Shown: positions 54,576 to 62,569 of the stretch, piece after piece
How the letters are laid out: every line of letters begins with the position of its first letter
How positions within the stretch are numbered: the first letter of the stretch is position 1
Assembly (NCBI RefSeq): GCF_031195445.1
Contig: NZ_CP133480.1
Span: 868,001 to 932,000 of the forward strand
Length of the DNA: 64,000 nt
Direction: 5' to 3'
Source: Acuticoccus sp. MNP-M23
GTDB taxonomy: Bacteria; Pseudomonadota; Alphaproteobacteria; Rhizobiales; Amorphaceae
Program-made: the position numbers and the translations under genes
Notes under the pieces: model-generated
Seen by the model: only the letters and a program-made list of their open reading frames with translations
The model's database searches: none
Told to the model about the DNA's origin: nothing

Positions 54576-55061
54576 TCAGTCGGCGTGCAAAATCCGGGTG
54601 GCGTGGATCGGCAGGCCATCCACAGCCAGCGTGCGGTGATCGTTGGCGTTGAGCGTCACCTCCAGATGGACCCGGCCTTCGGGGAGTGCCGGCACATGCA
54701 CCCATGGTCCGTAAAGGCGGGCGACCTTGGCACCGTTGACGTAGAGGTGCGCGTGGCCCTCGCCGGGCTTGTCCGGCTTGCCGGCATTTTCGGGCGCAAA
54801 GCGGAAACCGGTTGTCTGAAGCGCAATGTTGTAGCCGCTCACCGTGTCGGGGGTGACGGTCATCGTCACGGCTGGCGCGTTGCCGGCGGGGCGGTTCAAG
54901 AGGCCATGGTCATGACCGCCACCGCCCGCCGCCGCGCCGTGGTGGGATAGGTCGCCATGGTCGTGCCCGTCCAGCGTGATGCCGTTACCGGCGGCCACCA
55001 GAAAGCCGATGCCCCCGCCAAAAATCAGGCCGATCGCAAAAAGCGCCAGTCCGCGTGCCAT
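54576..55061 (-). CDS. Membrane-anchored His-rich protein linked to CbtA
   Basis: 161 aa; not a family I can name. One N-terminal membrane segment, LALFAIGLIFGGGIGFLVAAG (residues about 4-24), then a periplasmic His/Asp/Gly cluster (DGHDHGDLSHHG, then GGGGHDHG) well suited to bind divalent metal, then a beta-rich domain ending in HLEVTLNANDHRTLAVDGLPIH with a GEGHAHLYVNGAKVARL segment. It starts 76 nt after cbtA and is the third gene behind the B12 riboswitch, so it is probably a cobalt-handling partner of CbtAB. The function is inferred from context and His content only. Confidence 0.72.
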   Translation of the reverse strand: MARGLALFAIGLIFGGGIGFLVAAGNGITLDGHDHGDLSHHGAAAGGGGHDHGLLNRPAGNAPAVTMTVTPDTVSGYNIALQTTGFRFAPENAGKPDKPGEGHAHLYVNGAKVARLYGPWVHVPALPEGRVHLEVTLNANDHRTLAVDGLPIHATRILHAD

Positions 55062-55137
55062 GTTCCGTCCTCGCAATGGGCTTGCTTCGTCGCCGGCAGA
55101 TTGCGGCGGACAAAGCTGCGCCCGCCGCAAGATTCTG

Positions 55138-55851
55138 TCAGGTGCGCGGCTGAAGTGTTGACGCCTTCGCGGACGCCGCCTGCTCGCTGCGCCAGAACAC
55201 GGCGGCAAACAGACCGAGAAGCCCCCACGCCATCGCGCCAACGCCCAGCGCGCGGGCGGCAAAGGTGGCGCCCAGTTCGGTGGGCACCGGGCCGGTGAAC
55301 CCGTCCGGCTCCGGCGCACCGATGAGGTGCGGTGCGAGAAGCAGCACCACCGCACCCACAACGCCAAGCCAGTTGCGGCTGAACGCAATCAGCCACAGCC
55401 CCGCGCCGGCGGAAATCACGGTGGCCCACCACCAGATTTGCCGCAGCACGACATCTGCCGCCGCAACGCCCGGCACTTCGGGCGCCAGCGAGAAGGCCGG
55501 CGCGAACTGCACGGCTGCGAACCCCGCAAGGCCCCAGACGATGCCGCGGCGCGCGGTGACCGCCACGCCGCGTCGCTCCGCAACCGCCATCAGCGGCAGC
55601 AGAACCAGCGCGTAGCCAGTGTAGACGAGCATGCTGAACAGAAGGCTGAGGCCATCCCTCAGCACGTCGATGCCACCGGCAACAGTGGCGGTGCCGCTGG
55701 CCCCCTCGGCGCCGAAGTGGACAAGGGCGCCGGTTTCATAAAGCTCGGCATGGAGCAGCACCGGCTGGACGAAGATGAGCTGCAGCACGCCGGCCACAAG
55801 CCCTGCGAGCGCTCCTGCGAACAGGGCGCTTGTCAGAATTTTCGAGAACAT
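55138..55851 (-). CDS. cbtA: Cobalt transporter subunit CbtA
   Basis: 237-aa membrane protein with about five to six segments. N terminus KILTSALFAGALAGLVAGVLQLIFVQPVLLHAE (in pieces SALFAGALAGLVAG and LQLIFVQPVLLHAE) is the CbtA signature; RRGIVWGLAGFAAVQFAPAFSLAPE (WGLAGFAAVQFAP) marks the middle. CbtA with CbtB is a proposed cobalt importer found behind B12 riboswitches. ATG 55851 lies 22 nt after the cbtB stop. Confidence 0.9.
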   Translation of the reverse strand: MFSKILTSALFAGALAGLVAGVLQLIFVQPVLLHAELYETGALVHFGAEGASGTATVAGGIDVLRDGLSLLFSMLVYTGYALVLLPLMAVAERRGVAVTARRGIVWGLAGFAAVQFAPAFSLAPEVPGVAAADVVLRQIWWWATVISAGAGLWLIAFSRNWLGVVGAVVLLLAPHLIGAPEPDGFTGPVPTELGATFAARALGVGAMAWGLLGLFAAVFWRSEQAASAKASTLQPRT

Positions 55852-55873
55852 GGTTTTAACTGGGTCCGGCGGC

Positions 55874-56080
55874 TCAGTGGCAGGGGAAGCCGGCGGCGTG
55901 GCGCGTGTCGTGCGCCGCGTCGTGCAGGACCGAGGCCTGCGAATGGCCGGTGACCCAGATGGTCGCGATGCCGATGAAGGCGGCAGCGGCCAGCGCCAGC
56001 ACGTCCTTTGTGGCAAGGCGGGCGGTGTGGTTGCCGGAAATCGGGGCGGTGGCGCGGGTGGTCATGGTTTCGGTGGTCAT
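55874..56080 (-). CDS. cbtB: Cobalt transporter subunit CbtB
   Basis: 68-aa protein with one membrane helix (ATKDVLALAAAAFIGIATIWVT, shown in part) and a His-rich C terminus, HDAAHDTRHAAGFPCH, which carries four His and one Cys and is proposed to bind cobalt. Typical CbtB length. ATG 56080 follows AAGGAG and is the first start downstream of the cobalamin riboswitch, so its expression should fall when B12 is plentiful. Confidence 0.92.
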   Translation of the reverse strand: MTTETMTTRATAPISGNHTARLATKDVLALAAAAFIGIATIWVTGHSQASVLHDAAHDTRHAAGFPCH

Positions 56081-56120
56081 GGTCGTTTCTCCTTCGCCGT
56101 CATCCCGACAGCGTTCGGTT

Positions 56121-56341
56121 GCACTTGCCCGGCAGGTCTCCTGGCTCGCGGGTCGTCATGCTCCACCGGCCTTCCCGGTCCGCCCTGCAAAGAGCATCCC
56201 AGTGACACAAGATGGCAAAGCACTCGCCGCACACAGTCGCGGGAGCGGCTCCGGCTGATCGGCTTTTCCTTTCACGAAAAAAGCCGGGCTCCGGATTCCC
56301 TCTTCGGTTTCGGCAGGCGGTGAGGCCGCACGAAACACCAA
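56121..56341 (-). promoter_or_regulatory. Cobalamin (B12) riboswitch
   Basis: On the minus strand the leader of cbtB carries the B12 box AGCCAGGAGACCTGCC (56146-56131), preceded by the conserved core GCTCCCGCGACTGTG (about 56249-56231), CACTGGG, GGGAAGGCCGGTGGAGC and GGGAATCCGG (about 56301-56292). Binding of adenosylcobalamin should repress the cbtB-cbtA-His-rich operon, mainly by blocking translation or by termination. The stretch 56342-56418 upstream probably holds the promoter; I see no clear -35/-10 pair there. Confidence 0.93.
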
Positions 56342-56418
56342 GCCTCCCTTTAATAGGGCATCATGCCGCAACGCACCAGCGTTTCCTCATCCGGCGCCAT
56401 TCGGGCGGCATCCGGCGG

Positions 56419-57150
56419 TCAACGCAGATGGCGGCGCAGTTTGCGCATCATCTTTTCGGCATCGTGGGCGCTGGGCCATGGCTGCCGGCCCGGCCGGCGC
56501 ACCATGTAGACGAGCGTCCGCCGTTCGCGGGCGACCACCAGCTTGGCACCGGCCGACTCGCCGCCCGAATTCTTGGTCACCAGCGCATCGAACCCGTAGC
56601 GGTCCCAGAGCGCCCTCTCGTCCTCGATGTCGAACGGACCGCGCTGCTGGATCACCACGATATCGCGCCGGTTGCCGAGGTTCGGCGCCTCGATGGAGCG
56701 CACGATGAGCTTGAGATCGCGCCGTGGCAGGAACGGCGCGAGACCGCCGGCCCCCACCGCCAGAAACACGGTCGAGCCACTGTCGAGCCGTTCGGCCGCC
56801 GTTTCCAGGCTGTCCACGTCCACCCATCGGTCTGACTTGGCGCGGCGCCAGGGCCGGCGCTCAAGCCGGTAGTACGGGATTTTCGCAAGTTTCGCGGCGC
56901 GTTTGGCGTTGACGCTCATGTGGGCGGCAAACGGATGCGTGGCATCCACCAGAACCTCGAAGCCATCCGTGCCGATGGCGTCGACCAGACCGTCGACACC
57001 ACCAAACCCGCCGACCCGCATCGGGCCCGGATAGGACGCGGCCGTGCGGCCTGCCAGCGAGACGACAAAGTTCGCGCCCGCCTCATCCAGCATCTCGGCC
57101 AGTTCCCTGGCCTCCTCCGTTCCCCCCAGCAGCAGGATCTTCTTGCCCAT
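56419..57150 (-). CDS. cobK: Precorrin-6A reductase
   Basis: 243-aa NADPH-dependent reductase of the corrin ring (aerobic pathway, CobK). N-terminal ILLLGGTEEARELAEML, then VVSLAGRTA and VLVDATHPFAAHMS, followed by the C-terminal NLGNRRDIVVIQQRGPFDIEDE and VTKNSGGES, all characteristic. Next to the CbtAB genes but its own start (ATG 57150 with AAAGGAACC) is separate; the riboswitch lies downstream of it, so it is not in that leader. No other corrin-ring genes are within the window. Confidence 0.93.
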   Translation of the reverse strand: MGKKILLLGGTEEARELAEMLDEAGANFVVSLAGRTAASYPGPMRVGGFGGVDGLVDAIGTDGFEVLVDATHPFAAHMSVNAKRAAKLAKIPYYRLERRPWRRAKSDRWVDVDSLETAAERLDSGSTVFLAVGAGGLAPFLPRRDLKLIVRSIEAPNLGNRRDIVVIQQRGPFDIEDERALWDRYGFDALVTKNSGGESAGAKLVVARERRTLVYMVRRPGRQPWPSAHDAEKMMRKLRRHLR

Positions 57151-57357
57151 GGTTCCTTTCAGCCGCTTGGCTATGCCCGCACGTAAACGGCAACGTCAGA
57201 GGCCGCCCGCGCGGTATCGAAGCACCTCGACCCGTCGGCGCCGAAGCCCCGATCGTGCCCTGAGGCAAAGCCGCCACACCGCCTTGCCCCCAGGACCAAC
57301 GCATGGGCTACAGAAAGCGTGCCATCTCCCGCCGCACGGATTGCTCCTCTTGCGCGA

Positions 57358-58560
57358 TCAGGCGCCGACAGCGTGGAGCGCCCGTTCGTTGTCGGTGTTC
57401 ACCACCGGGGCCGAACGCGGGACCCCGCCCCAGACATTGTGCGCACCCAGCGCGTTGATGTCGGTCTCTCCGCACAGCGCCATGGTGATGTCCATCTCGC
57501 GGCGGATGATCTCGAGCGCGCGGGTCACCCCCGCCTCGCCCATCGCACCCAGCCCGTGAACGAAGGCACGGCCGATGGAGGTGGCGTGCGCGCCGAGCGC
57601 CATTGCCTTCACGACGTCCTGGCCGGAGCGGATGCCGCCATCCATGTGGATCTCGATCTTGTCGCCGACCGCCTCGGCAATTTCGGGCAGCATGTGGATC
57701 GAGGCCGGCGCCCCGTCGAGCTGGCGGCCGCCGTGGTTGGAGACGGTGATGGCGTCTGCCCCGGTATCGGCAGCAATGCGCGCGTCATCCACATCGCCGA
57801 CGCCCTTCAGGATCAACGGGCCGTCCCAGTGCTTGCGCACCCAGTCGATGGACGACCAGTCGAGCGTCGGGTCGAACTGGGAGGCGGTCCAGTCGGACAG
57901 GGACGACATGTCGTCGACACCCTTCACGTGGCCGACGATGTTGCCGAACTGGCGGCGCTTGGTGCCCAGCATCTTCATGCACCAGGAGGGATGCATCATC
58001 AGATCGGAGATCACCTGCGGCGTCATCTTGGGCGGGGCGCTGAGGCCGTTGCGCAAATCCTTGTGGCGCTGGCCGAGGATCTGAAGGTCGAGCGTGAGCA
58101 CCAGCGCCGAGCAGCCGGCGGCCTTGGCACGGGCGATCAGATCAGCGGCAAAGCCGCGGTCGCGCATGACGTAGAGTTGGAACCAGAACGGCTTTTCGGT
58201 GTGCGCCGCCACATCCTCGATCGAGCAGATGCTCATGGTCGACAAGGTGAACGGGACGCCGAATTTTTCCGCCGCACGCGCAGCCTTGATCTCGCCGTCG
58301 GCCCACTGCATCCCGGTCAGGCCCACCGGCGCGAGATAGACCGGCATGGTCGCCGGCTTGCCCAGGATGGTGGACGCCACACTGCGGTTGTCGATGTTGC
58401 GGGCAACGCGCTGGCGCAGCTTGATGGCCGAAAAGGCGGTCTCGTTCTCGCGGTACGTCCCTTCGGTGTAGGAGCCGGAATCCGCGTAGTCGAAAAACAT
58501 TTTCGGCGTATGCCTGCGGTGCATCTCCTTGAGGTCCGCTATCGTGAGAACCGGTGCCAT
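57358..58560 (-). CDS. lldD: FMN-dependent L-lactate dehydrogenase (alpha-hydroxy acid dehydrogenase)
   Basis: 400-aa TIM-barrel flavoenzyme oxidising L-lactate (or another L-2-hydroxy acid) to the oxo acid. Active-site residues: Tyr25 in FDYADSGS, Tyr130 in QLYV, Lys252 in LKGV, His276 and Arg279 in SNHGGRQLD, and FMN-binding DGGIRSGQDV and GRAF. Full family length. Inner-membrane association is known for LldD but no membrane segment is visible here. Monocistronic between cobK and tRNA-His; the 207-nt gap to cobK holds nothing I can identify. Confidence 0.88.
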   Translation of the reverse strand: MAPVLTIADLKEMHRRHTPKMFFDYADSGSYTEGTYRENETAFSAIKLRQRVARNIDNRSVASTILGKPATMPVYLAPVGLTGMQWADGEIKAARAAEKFGVPFTLSTMSICSIEDVAAHTEKPFWFQLYVMRDRGFAADLIARAKAAGCSALVLTLDLQILGQRHKDLRNGLSAPPKMTPQVISDLMMHPSWCMKMLGTKRRQFGNIVGHVKGVDDMSSLSDWTASQFDPTLDWSSIDWVRKHWDGPLILKGVGDVDDARIAADTGADAITVSNHGGRQLDGAPASIHMLPEIAEAVGDKIEIHMDGGIRSGQDVVKAMALGAHATSIGRAFVHGLGAMGEAGVTRALEIIRREMDITMALCGETDINALGAHNVWGGVPRSAPVVNTDNERALHAVGA

Positions 58561-58777
58561 CGCTGCCTCCGCTGCCGGGGACGGTCCCGGCGCTGCTTAT
58601 TTTCAGAGCGCGGAGTTAACGCGTTCGGGCGAGCCCATGCAATGCGCGGGAGCACCGGCGGCACAGAAGGCGTTCGGTCAGGCGAAAGCGTTGTTCACGC
58701 GGCAGCGGTGTGATGGGGGCGGCGCCATTCAACCGGTGCTGCGCACCGGGAGGCTAGCCATGATGCGATGCATCAAA

Positions 58778-58854
58778 TGGTACCGACGGCTGGTCTCGAA
58801 CCAGCGACCTCTGGATCCACAATCCAGCGCTCTAACCAACTGAGCTACGTCGGC
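58778..58854 (-). tRNA. tRNA-His (anticodon GTG)
   Basis: 77-nt cloverleaf on the minus strand, CCA encoded. Acceptor GCCGACG pairs with CGTCGGT, D arm, anticodon stem CTGGA/TCCAG with loop TTGTGGA (anticodon GTG), T arm GCTGG/CCAGC with TTCGAGA. The discriminator is A73 and position 1 pairs G with U72. A73 with no paired G-1 is the known alphaproteobacterial departure from the usual G-1:C73 tRNA-His. The 217-nt stretch between it and the lactate dehydrogenase start shows no further feature. Confidence 0.95.
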
Positions 58855-58899
58855 CTAGTGTCGGCGGGGTGTTCAACCCGCCGGCGCGGCATATGGCAC

Positions 58900-58930
58900 A
58901 AAAAAAGCGCGCCGGAAACCCCGGCGCGCT
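58900..58930 (-). terminator. Terminator of the phasin gene
   Basis: On the minus strand AGCGCGCCGG-GGTTT-CCGGCGCGCT, a perfect 10-bp stem, is followed by six to seven T residues; it begins about 26 nt after the phasin stop at 58957. Strong Rho-independent form. Confidence 0.92.
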
Positions 58931-58956
58931 GTTTCAACAGCCTGACTGCAAAAAGA

Positions 58957-59454
58957 TCAGCCGTTGTACTTGTTGACGGACTTTTCCCAGGCTTCCTTCA
59001 TCGGACCGGTGGTCTCGGAGGCGAGCTTGGAAGCGGTTTCCTGCATGTCGCGGGCCTGGGAGGCGAATGCCTCGAACTGCTCGCGGGCAAATTTGGTCTG
59101 AAGCTCGACGGCTTCGGAGACGGTCTTGGCGCCGGCAACTTCCTTGGCGAATGCGAACACGCGCTCGGTGTTGCTCTGGGCCTGGTCGATCAGGCGCAGG
59201 TTCATCTCGGTGAAGGACTTGCGGGCCTGCTCGTAAGAATCTTCGATCATATCAGTGGCATCCTCTGCTGCGTTGCGGGCATTTTCGTACATGTTGCGAG
59301 CCTGCGAAACGGACTGTTCGGCCATTTCGCGGACCATGTTCGGCATCTCGGCACCAGGCAGACGGGACGCGAAGTCTTCGGACGCGGTTTCCACGGCCTT
59401 GAACGTGCTATCCGCGACCTGGTCGGACTGCTGGGTGAATTCGTTGGTCGACAT
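58957..59454 (-). CDS. phaP: Phasin family protein
   Basis: 165-aa amphipathic helical protein without Cys. It lacks signals for export and looks coiled through most of its length, with QQSDQVADSTFKAVE, EDFASRLPGAEMP, ELQTKFAREQFEAFASQARDM and ETTGPMKEAW, the phasin pattern. Phasins coat polyhydroxyalkanoate granules, and some act in stress protection. A very strong AAGGAGG ribosome site and a good terminator suggest high expression. PHA synthase genes are not in the window. Confidence 0.9.
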   Translation of the reverse strand: MSTNEFTQQSDQVADSTFKAVETASEDFASRLPGAEMPNMVREMAEQSVSQARNMYENARNAAEDATDMIEDSYEQARKSFTEMNLRLIDQAQSNTERVFAFAKEVAGAKTVSEAVELQTKFAREQFEAFASQARDMQETASKLASETTGPMKEAWEKSVNKYNG

Positions 59455-59528
59455 TGTGACCTCCTTATGAGTGCTTCCGGCTCTGCGGTACGCGGTACGT
59501 TTCCCCGCAGATCGTCAGCGCCAAAACG

Positions 59529-59556
59529 TATATAGGGACGCCATTGTGCAGTGCAA
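59529..59556 (-). promoter_or_regulatory. Candidate phasin promoter with TGC-rich site
   Basis: Minus strand TTGCAC (59556-59551), 16-nt spacer, TATATA (59534-59529), with the start codon about 75 nt downstream. The -35 region reads TTGCACTGCACAA, a TGC/GCA near-palindrome of the kind bound by PhaR-type regulators of phasin genes. The rest of the gap to the PAS gene is AT-rich with no other feature I can name. Confidence 0.45.
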
Positions 59557-59681
59557 CATTTTTTTTCGCACCCGCGAACGATTTGCGCGCATATCGCGGC
59601 GGATACAAATTCTTAACGCAATGCTGCGTCGTTTGGATCGGTATGTCCAATTTTCGGCCAATGTGAGGCGGCTTGCGCGCG

Positions 59682-60953
59682 GTGACTGAGGCGAACCCCA
59701 ACAATATGGCAGGCGAGCCCATCGACCTCGGCCTGATCGCACGTCCGGATGCGGAGGCATTCCGCTACCTCGCGCGCTCGCTCGGGGCCCGCTATGCCGG
59801 CGACGACGCACCCGATCCGGTGACAGAGCCGGATGATGGCGGCGCCGTGGCCCGTTTGCCCGTGGCCCACAGCCGCCAGCCCGCGGGCGACCCCCGCGCT
59901 GCCGAAATCATCGATCAGGTGCCAAGTGCAGTCATCGTCAGCGATGCCGGCAGCGTGGTGTTTCTGAACCGGGCCGCTGCGGCGCTGCTCGGCCACAGCG
60001 CGGCTTCGCTGGAGGCTGCCGGCGGGATCGGCGCCCTCGTCACCGGCGCACCGCCGCACAATGGCGCGGTGGAGGTGGTGACCGCCACTGGCCAGCTCCT
60101 GCCGGCGCGCGTCACCCTCAGTGCGATCGCATGGGCCGACGCCCGCGCCATCATGGTGACGGTAACGCCGGTGGATGCCACCACGGGGCCGCGCGATGAT
60201 GACGGCGCCGCCGACGCGCTTACAGACCTCCTCAGCGCCAACCCGGACCCTGTGGCCATCGTCAGCCGCGGCGGCCATGTGGAAGCGGCCAATGCGGCTT
60301 TCGAGGCGCTTGGCGGCAAGGTCGGCCGCAACCTGCACGACCGGCTCGACGCTGATGGGCTCGCCGCCGTCCTCCAGGCGCTCGCAATGGCGCTGACTGC
60401 GCGCGACACACCACCCGCGCCGGTGGAGATCCGCGTGGAGGGCGAGGCCTGGGTGGTGACGGTGGGCGCACTGCAACACGCCGATTCGGCGTGTCTCGTC
60501 TTTCACCCCGGAACGCGCGCCTTTGGCGGCGAGAATGACCCGGCCCCGCTGGAGCGCGCGGCAGACACCGCACGGCGCCTGGTGCAGGACGCAGGCGTCT
60601 CGGTTGCGGTGGATGGAATGGCGGTGCAGGCGCTGGAACTCAGGTTCGGCACGGAGACCGAGCGCTTTTTCCGCGCGCTGCTGGTCGCGGCGGGCGCCCG
60701 TGCCCCTGCGGGCACAATCATCCGCGTGACGCGGGACGGCGCGCGCTACAAGGTGGCGCTCGACCCCCACCGGCCGGATGTTCTGTGTGACATCGCGATG
60801 TCATCGCGCATCGTTCTTTACGGACTGGAGGCCGGGCTTGCCGCACACAGCGAGGAAAGCGGACTGGTGATTGCGCCGCTTCTGGCTGCGGAGCCGGCCG
60901 GACGCGGCGAGAACGCGGCGCCAGCGCCCGGCGCGCCTAGCCGGTGGCCTTGA
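59682..60953 (+). CDS. PAS domain protein
   Basis: About 423 aa. Residues about 75-175 form a PAS domain (IIDQVPSAVIVSDAGSVVFLNRAAAALLGHS, read in parts), and a second shorter PAS-like unit lies at about 195-265 (LLSANPDPVAIVSRGGHVEAANAAF). The C-terminal third has no recognisable histidine phosphorylation site or ATP-binding boxes. It could be a degenerate sensor kinase or a PAS-only signalling protein. Start uncertain: GTG 59682 behind GAGGCGG is used, TTG 59673 is possible. Its end overlaps the convergent AsnC gene by 17 nt. Confidence 0.72.
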   Translation: MTEANPNNMAGEPIDLGLIARPDAEAFRYLARSLGARYAGDDAPDPVTEPDDGGAVARLPVAHSRQPAGDPRAAEIIDQVPSAVIVSDAGSVVFLNRAAAALLGHSAASLEAAGGIGALVTGAPPHNGAVEVVTATGQLLPARVTLSAIAWADARAIMVTVTPVDATTGPRDDDGAADALTDLLSANPDPVAIVSRGGHVEAANAAFEALGGKVGRNLHDRLDADGLAAVLQALAMALTARDTPPAPVEIRVEGEAWVVTVGALQHADSACLVFHPGTRAFGGENDPAPLERAADTARRLVQDAGVSVAVDGMAVQALELRFGTETERFFRALLVAAGARAPAGTIIRVTRDGARYKVALDPHRPDVLCDIAMSSRIVLYGLEAGLAAHSEESGLVIAPLLAAEPAGRGENAAPAPGAPSRWP

Positions 60954-61449
60954 GCTGGACCACCCGGTCCTCATCCTCGATGGCATCGATCGGCACCCGC
61001 GGCTCGGCCTTCGATTGACGGATCGTCAGCGAGGTGCGGACGCTTTCCACATTTTCGGCGGCCGTCAGCGTTTCGATGACGAAGGTCTGGAACGAGCGCA
61101 GCGTGTCGGCAATACAGAAGAGGACGAAGTCGATCTCCCCGGAGACCATCCACGCCTCCCGCACAATCGGCCAGCCACGCAGCTCGTCTTCGAAGCGCAC
61201 CAGCTCCGCCTCGGTCTGATTCTTCAGTCCCACCGACGCAAAGGCCGTCAGATCGAACCCGAGCTGCTTTTCGTCGAGCAGTGTCCGATAGCTTTCGATG
61301 ATACCGTTCTGCTCAAGCGCACGCACACGGCGCAGGCACGGCGGCGCGGATATACCGGCGCGGCGCGCGAGCTCGACATTTGTCATGCGCCCGTCTGACT
61401 GGAGAGCCCGCAGGATTTTCCAGTCTACTGTATCAAGTCGCACCTTCAT
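60937..61449 (-). CDS. Lrp/AsnC family transcriptional regulator
   Basis: 170-aa regulator with N-terminal HTH (LDTVDWKILRALQSDGRMTNVELARRAGIS, key parts LDTVDWKILRAL and NVELARRAGIS) and a C-terminal RAM ligand-binding domain from about 70 (AFASVGLKNQTEAE). Typically controls amino acid metabolism or transport genes as an octamer. Convergent and overlapping with the PAS gene; divergent from the ELM1 gene with about 100 nt between. Effector unknown. Confidence 0.9.
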   Translation of the reverse strand: MKVRLDTVDWKILRALQSDGRMTNVELARRAGISAPPCLRRVRALEQNGIIESYRTLLDEKQLGFDLTAFASVGLKNQTEAELVRFEDELRGWPIVREAWMVSGEIDFVLFCIADTLRSFQTFVIETLTAAENVESVRTSLTIRQSKAEPRVPIDAIEDEDRVVQLKATG

Positions 61450-61551
61450 AAGCGAACGTTACACCCATAATCGGAATATTTGCACATGGGATGAACGTGC
61501 GGGACACGAAATGTATCCCAATAAAAGTAGTACGCACCCGAACGACGCCAG

Positions 61552-62544
61552 ATGAGCATTTCAATCCGACCCAATCCCCCTTTCCGCTGCCTGATTGTTT
61601 CGGCCGAGGGCAAGATCGGTCACACCCGGCAGGCAGAGGCCATCGCAGCGCGTCTGGGCGCGGACACAAGCGTTGTGCCGGCTCTTGACGCGCGCCACCT
61701 GCAAGCCGGCGACGATGCGCTCGCCGCTGCCGACATTATTCTGGCGGCAGGACGACAAAGCATCGCACCCGCAAGGCGAATTGCACGCTTTTTCCGAAAG
61801 GCACCGCAGCGACCGTTGGTGGTCGTTCTGCAGCCGGTGCTGTGGCGCCCGCAGGATTTCGACCTGATCTGGGCCCCGGCTCACGACCGGCCGCCCCGCC
61901 TCCTGCCGCGCCCGCGCAACCTCGTCCAGACGCTGACGGCGCCTGCCAGTGCCGATCCCGCCGCGCTGGCGGCGGCTGCCGCACAGCTTGCCGCCACGAC
62001 CGACGTCGGCCCGCGGCCCCGGGTCGGCGTTCTCGTGGGCGGGCCGAGCGCAGCGCACCGCTTCGGCAGCGCGGAGGTGGACGAACTGGCGGCACGCCTC
62101 GCCGCCTTCGCCGCGCTGCACCATGTGAGCCTCATGGTGTCCACCTCGCGCCGGACACCGGCTGGCACGGCGGAAACCATCGCCGCACGACTTGCCGGCG
62201 AACAACACTTCGTGTTCGACGCGGCGCGCACCGGCCCGCTGGCGCCCGCGACGGTGTTTTCCGCAATCCTGCATCTTTGCGATGCGTTCATTGTCACCAA
62301 CGATTCGGTGGCAATGCTGAGCGAGGTCGCAGCCACCGGGAAGCCCATCTACGGCTGGCGGCTGCCGGGCGGAAAAGGCAAGTTCGAACGGCTTTACACG
62401 GGTCTTGAAGCCCATGGTGCCCTGCGCTGGTTCGACGGGGGCTTTGCGCAGTGGCATTATCGCCCGCTGGACGCCGCGGGAGACGTCGCGGATGCTATTG
62501 CGCGCCGGATGGGCTTCACATTGGATGATGCAGGGCGCATCTGA
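61552..62544 (+). CDS. ELM1/GtrOC1-type nucleoside-diphosphate-sugar epimerase-like family protein
   Basis: 330-aa protein of the mitochondrial fission ELM1 family (DUF1022). The bacterial form shows [20 protein letters not shown] in the N-terminal part, [15 protein letters not shown]-like [30 protein letters not shown] and [22 protein letters not shown], resembling a glycosyltransferase B fold with a nucleotide-sugar site in the last segment. A role in cell envelope is often assumed but unproven. Followed after 25 nt by trxB. Confidence 0.83.
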   Translation: MSISIRPNPPFRCLIVSAEGKIGHTRQAEAIAARLGADTSVVPALDARHLQAGDDALAAADIILAAGRQSIAPARRIARFFRKAPQRPLVVVLQPVLWRPQDFDLIWAPAHDRPPRLLPRPRNLVQTLTAPASADPAALAAAAAQLAATTDVGPRPRVGVLVGGPSAAHRFGSAEVDELAARLAAFAALHHVSLMVSTSRRTPAGTAETIAARLAGEQHFVFDAARTGPLAPATVFSAILHLCDAFIVTNDSVAMLSEVAATGKPIYGWRLPGGKGKFERLYTGLEAHGALRWFDGGFAQWHYRPLDAAGDVADAIARRMGFTLDDAGRI

Positions 62545-62569
62545 GGCAGAATTGGAACGGAGAGCAAGA

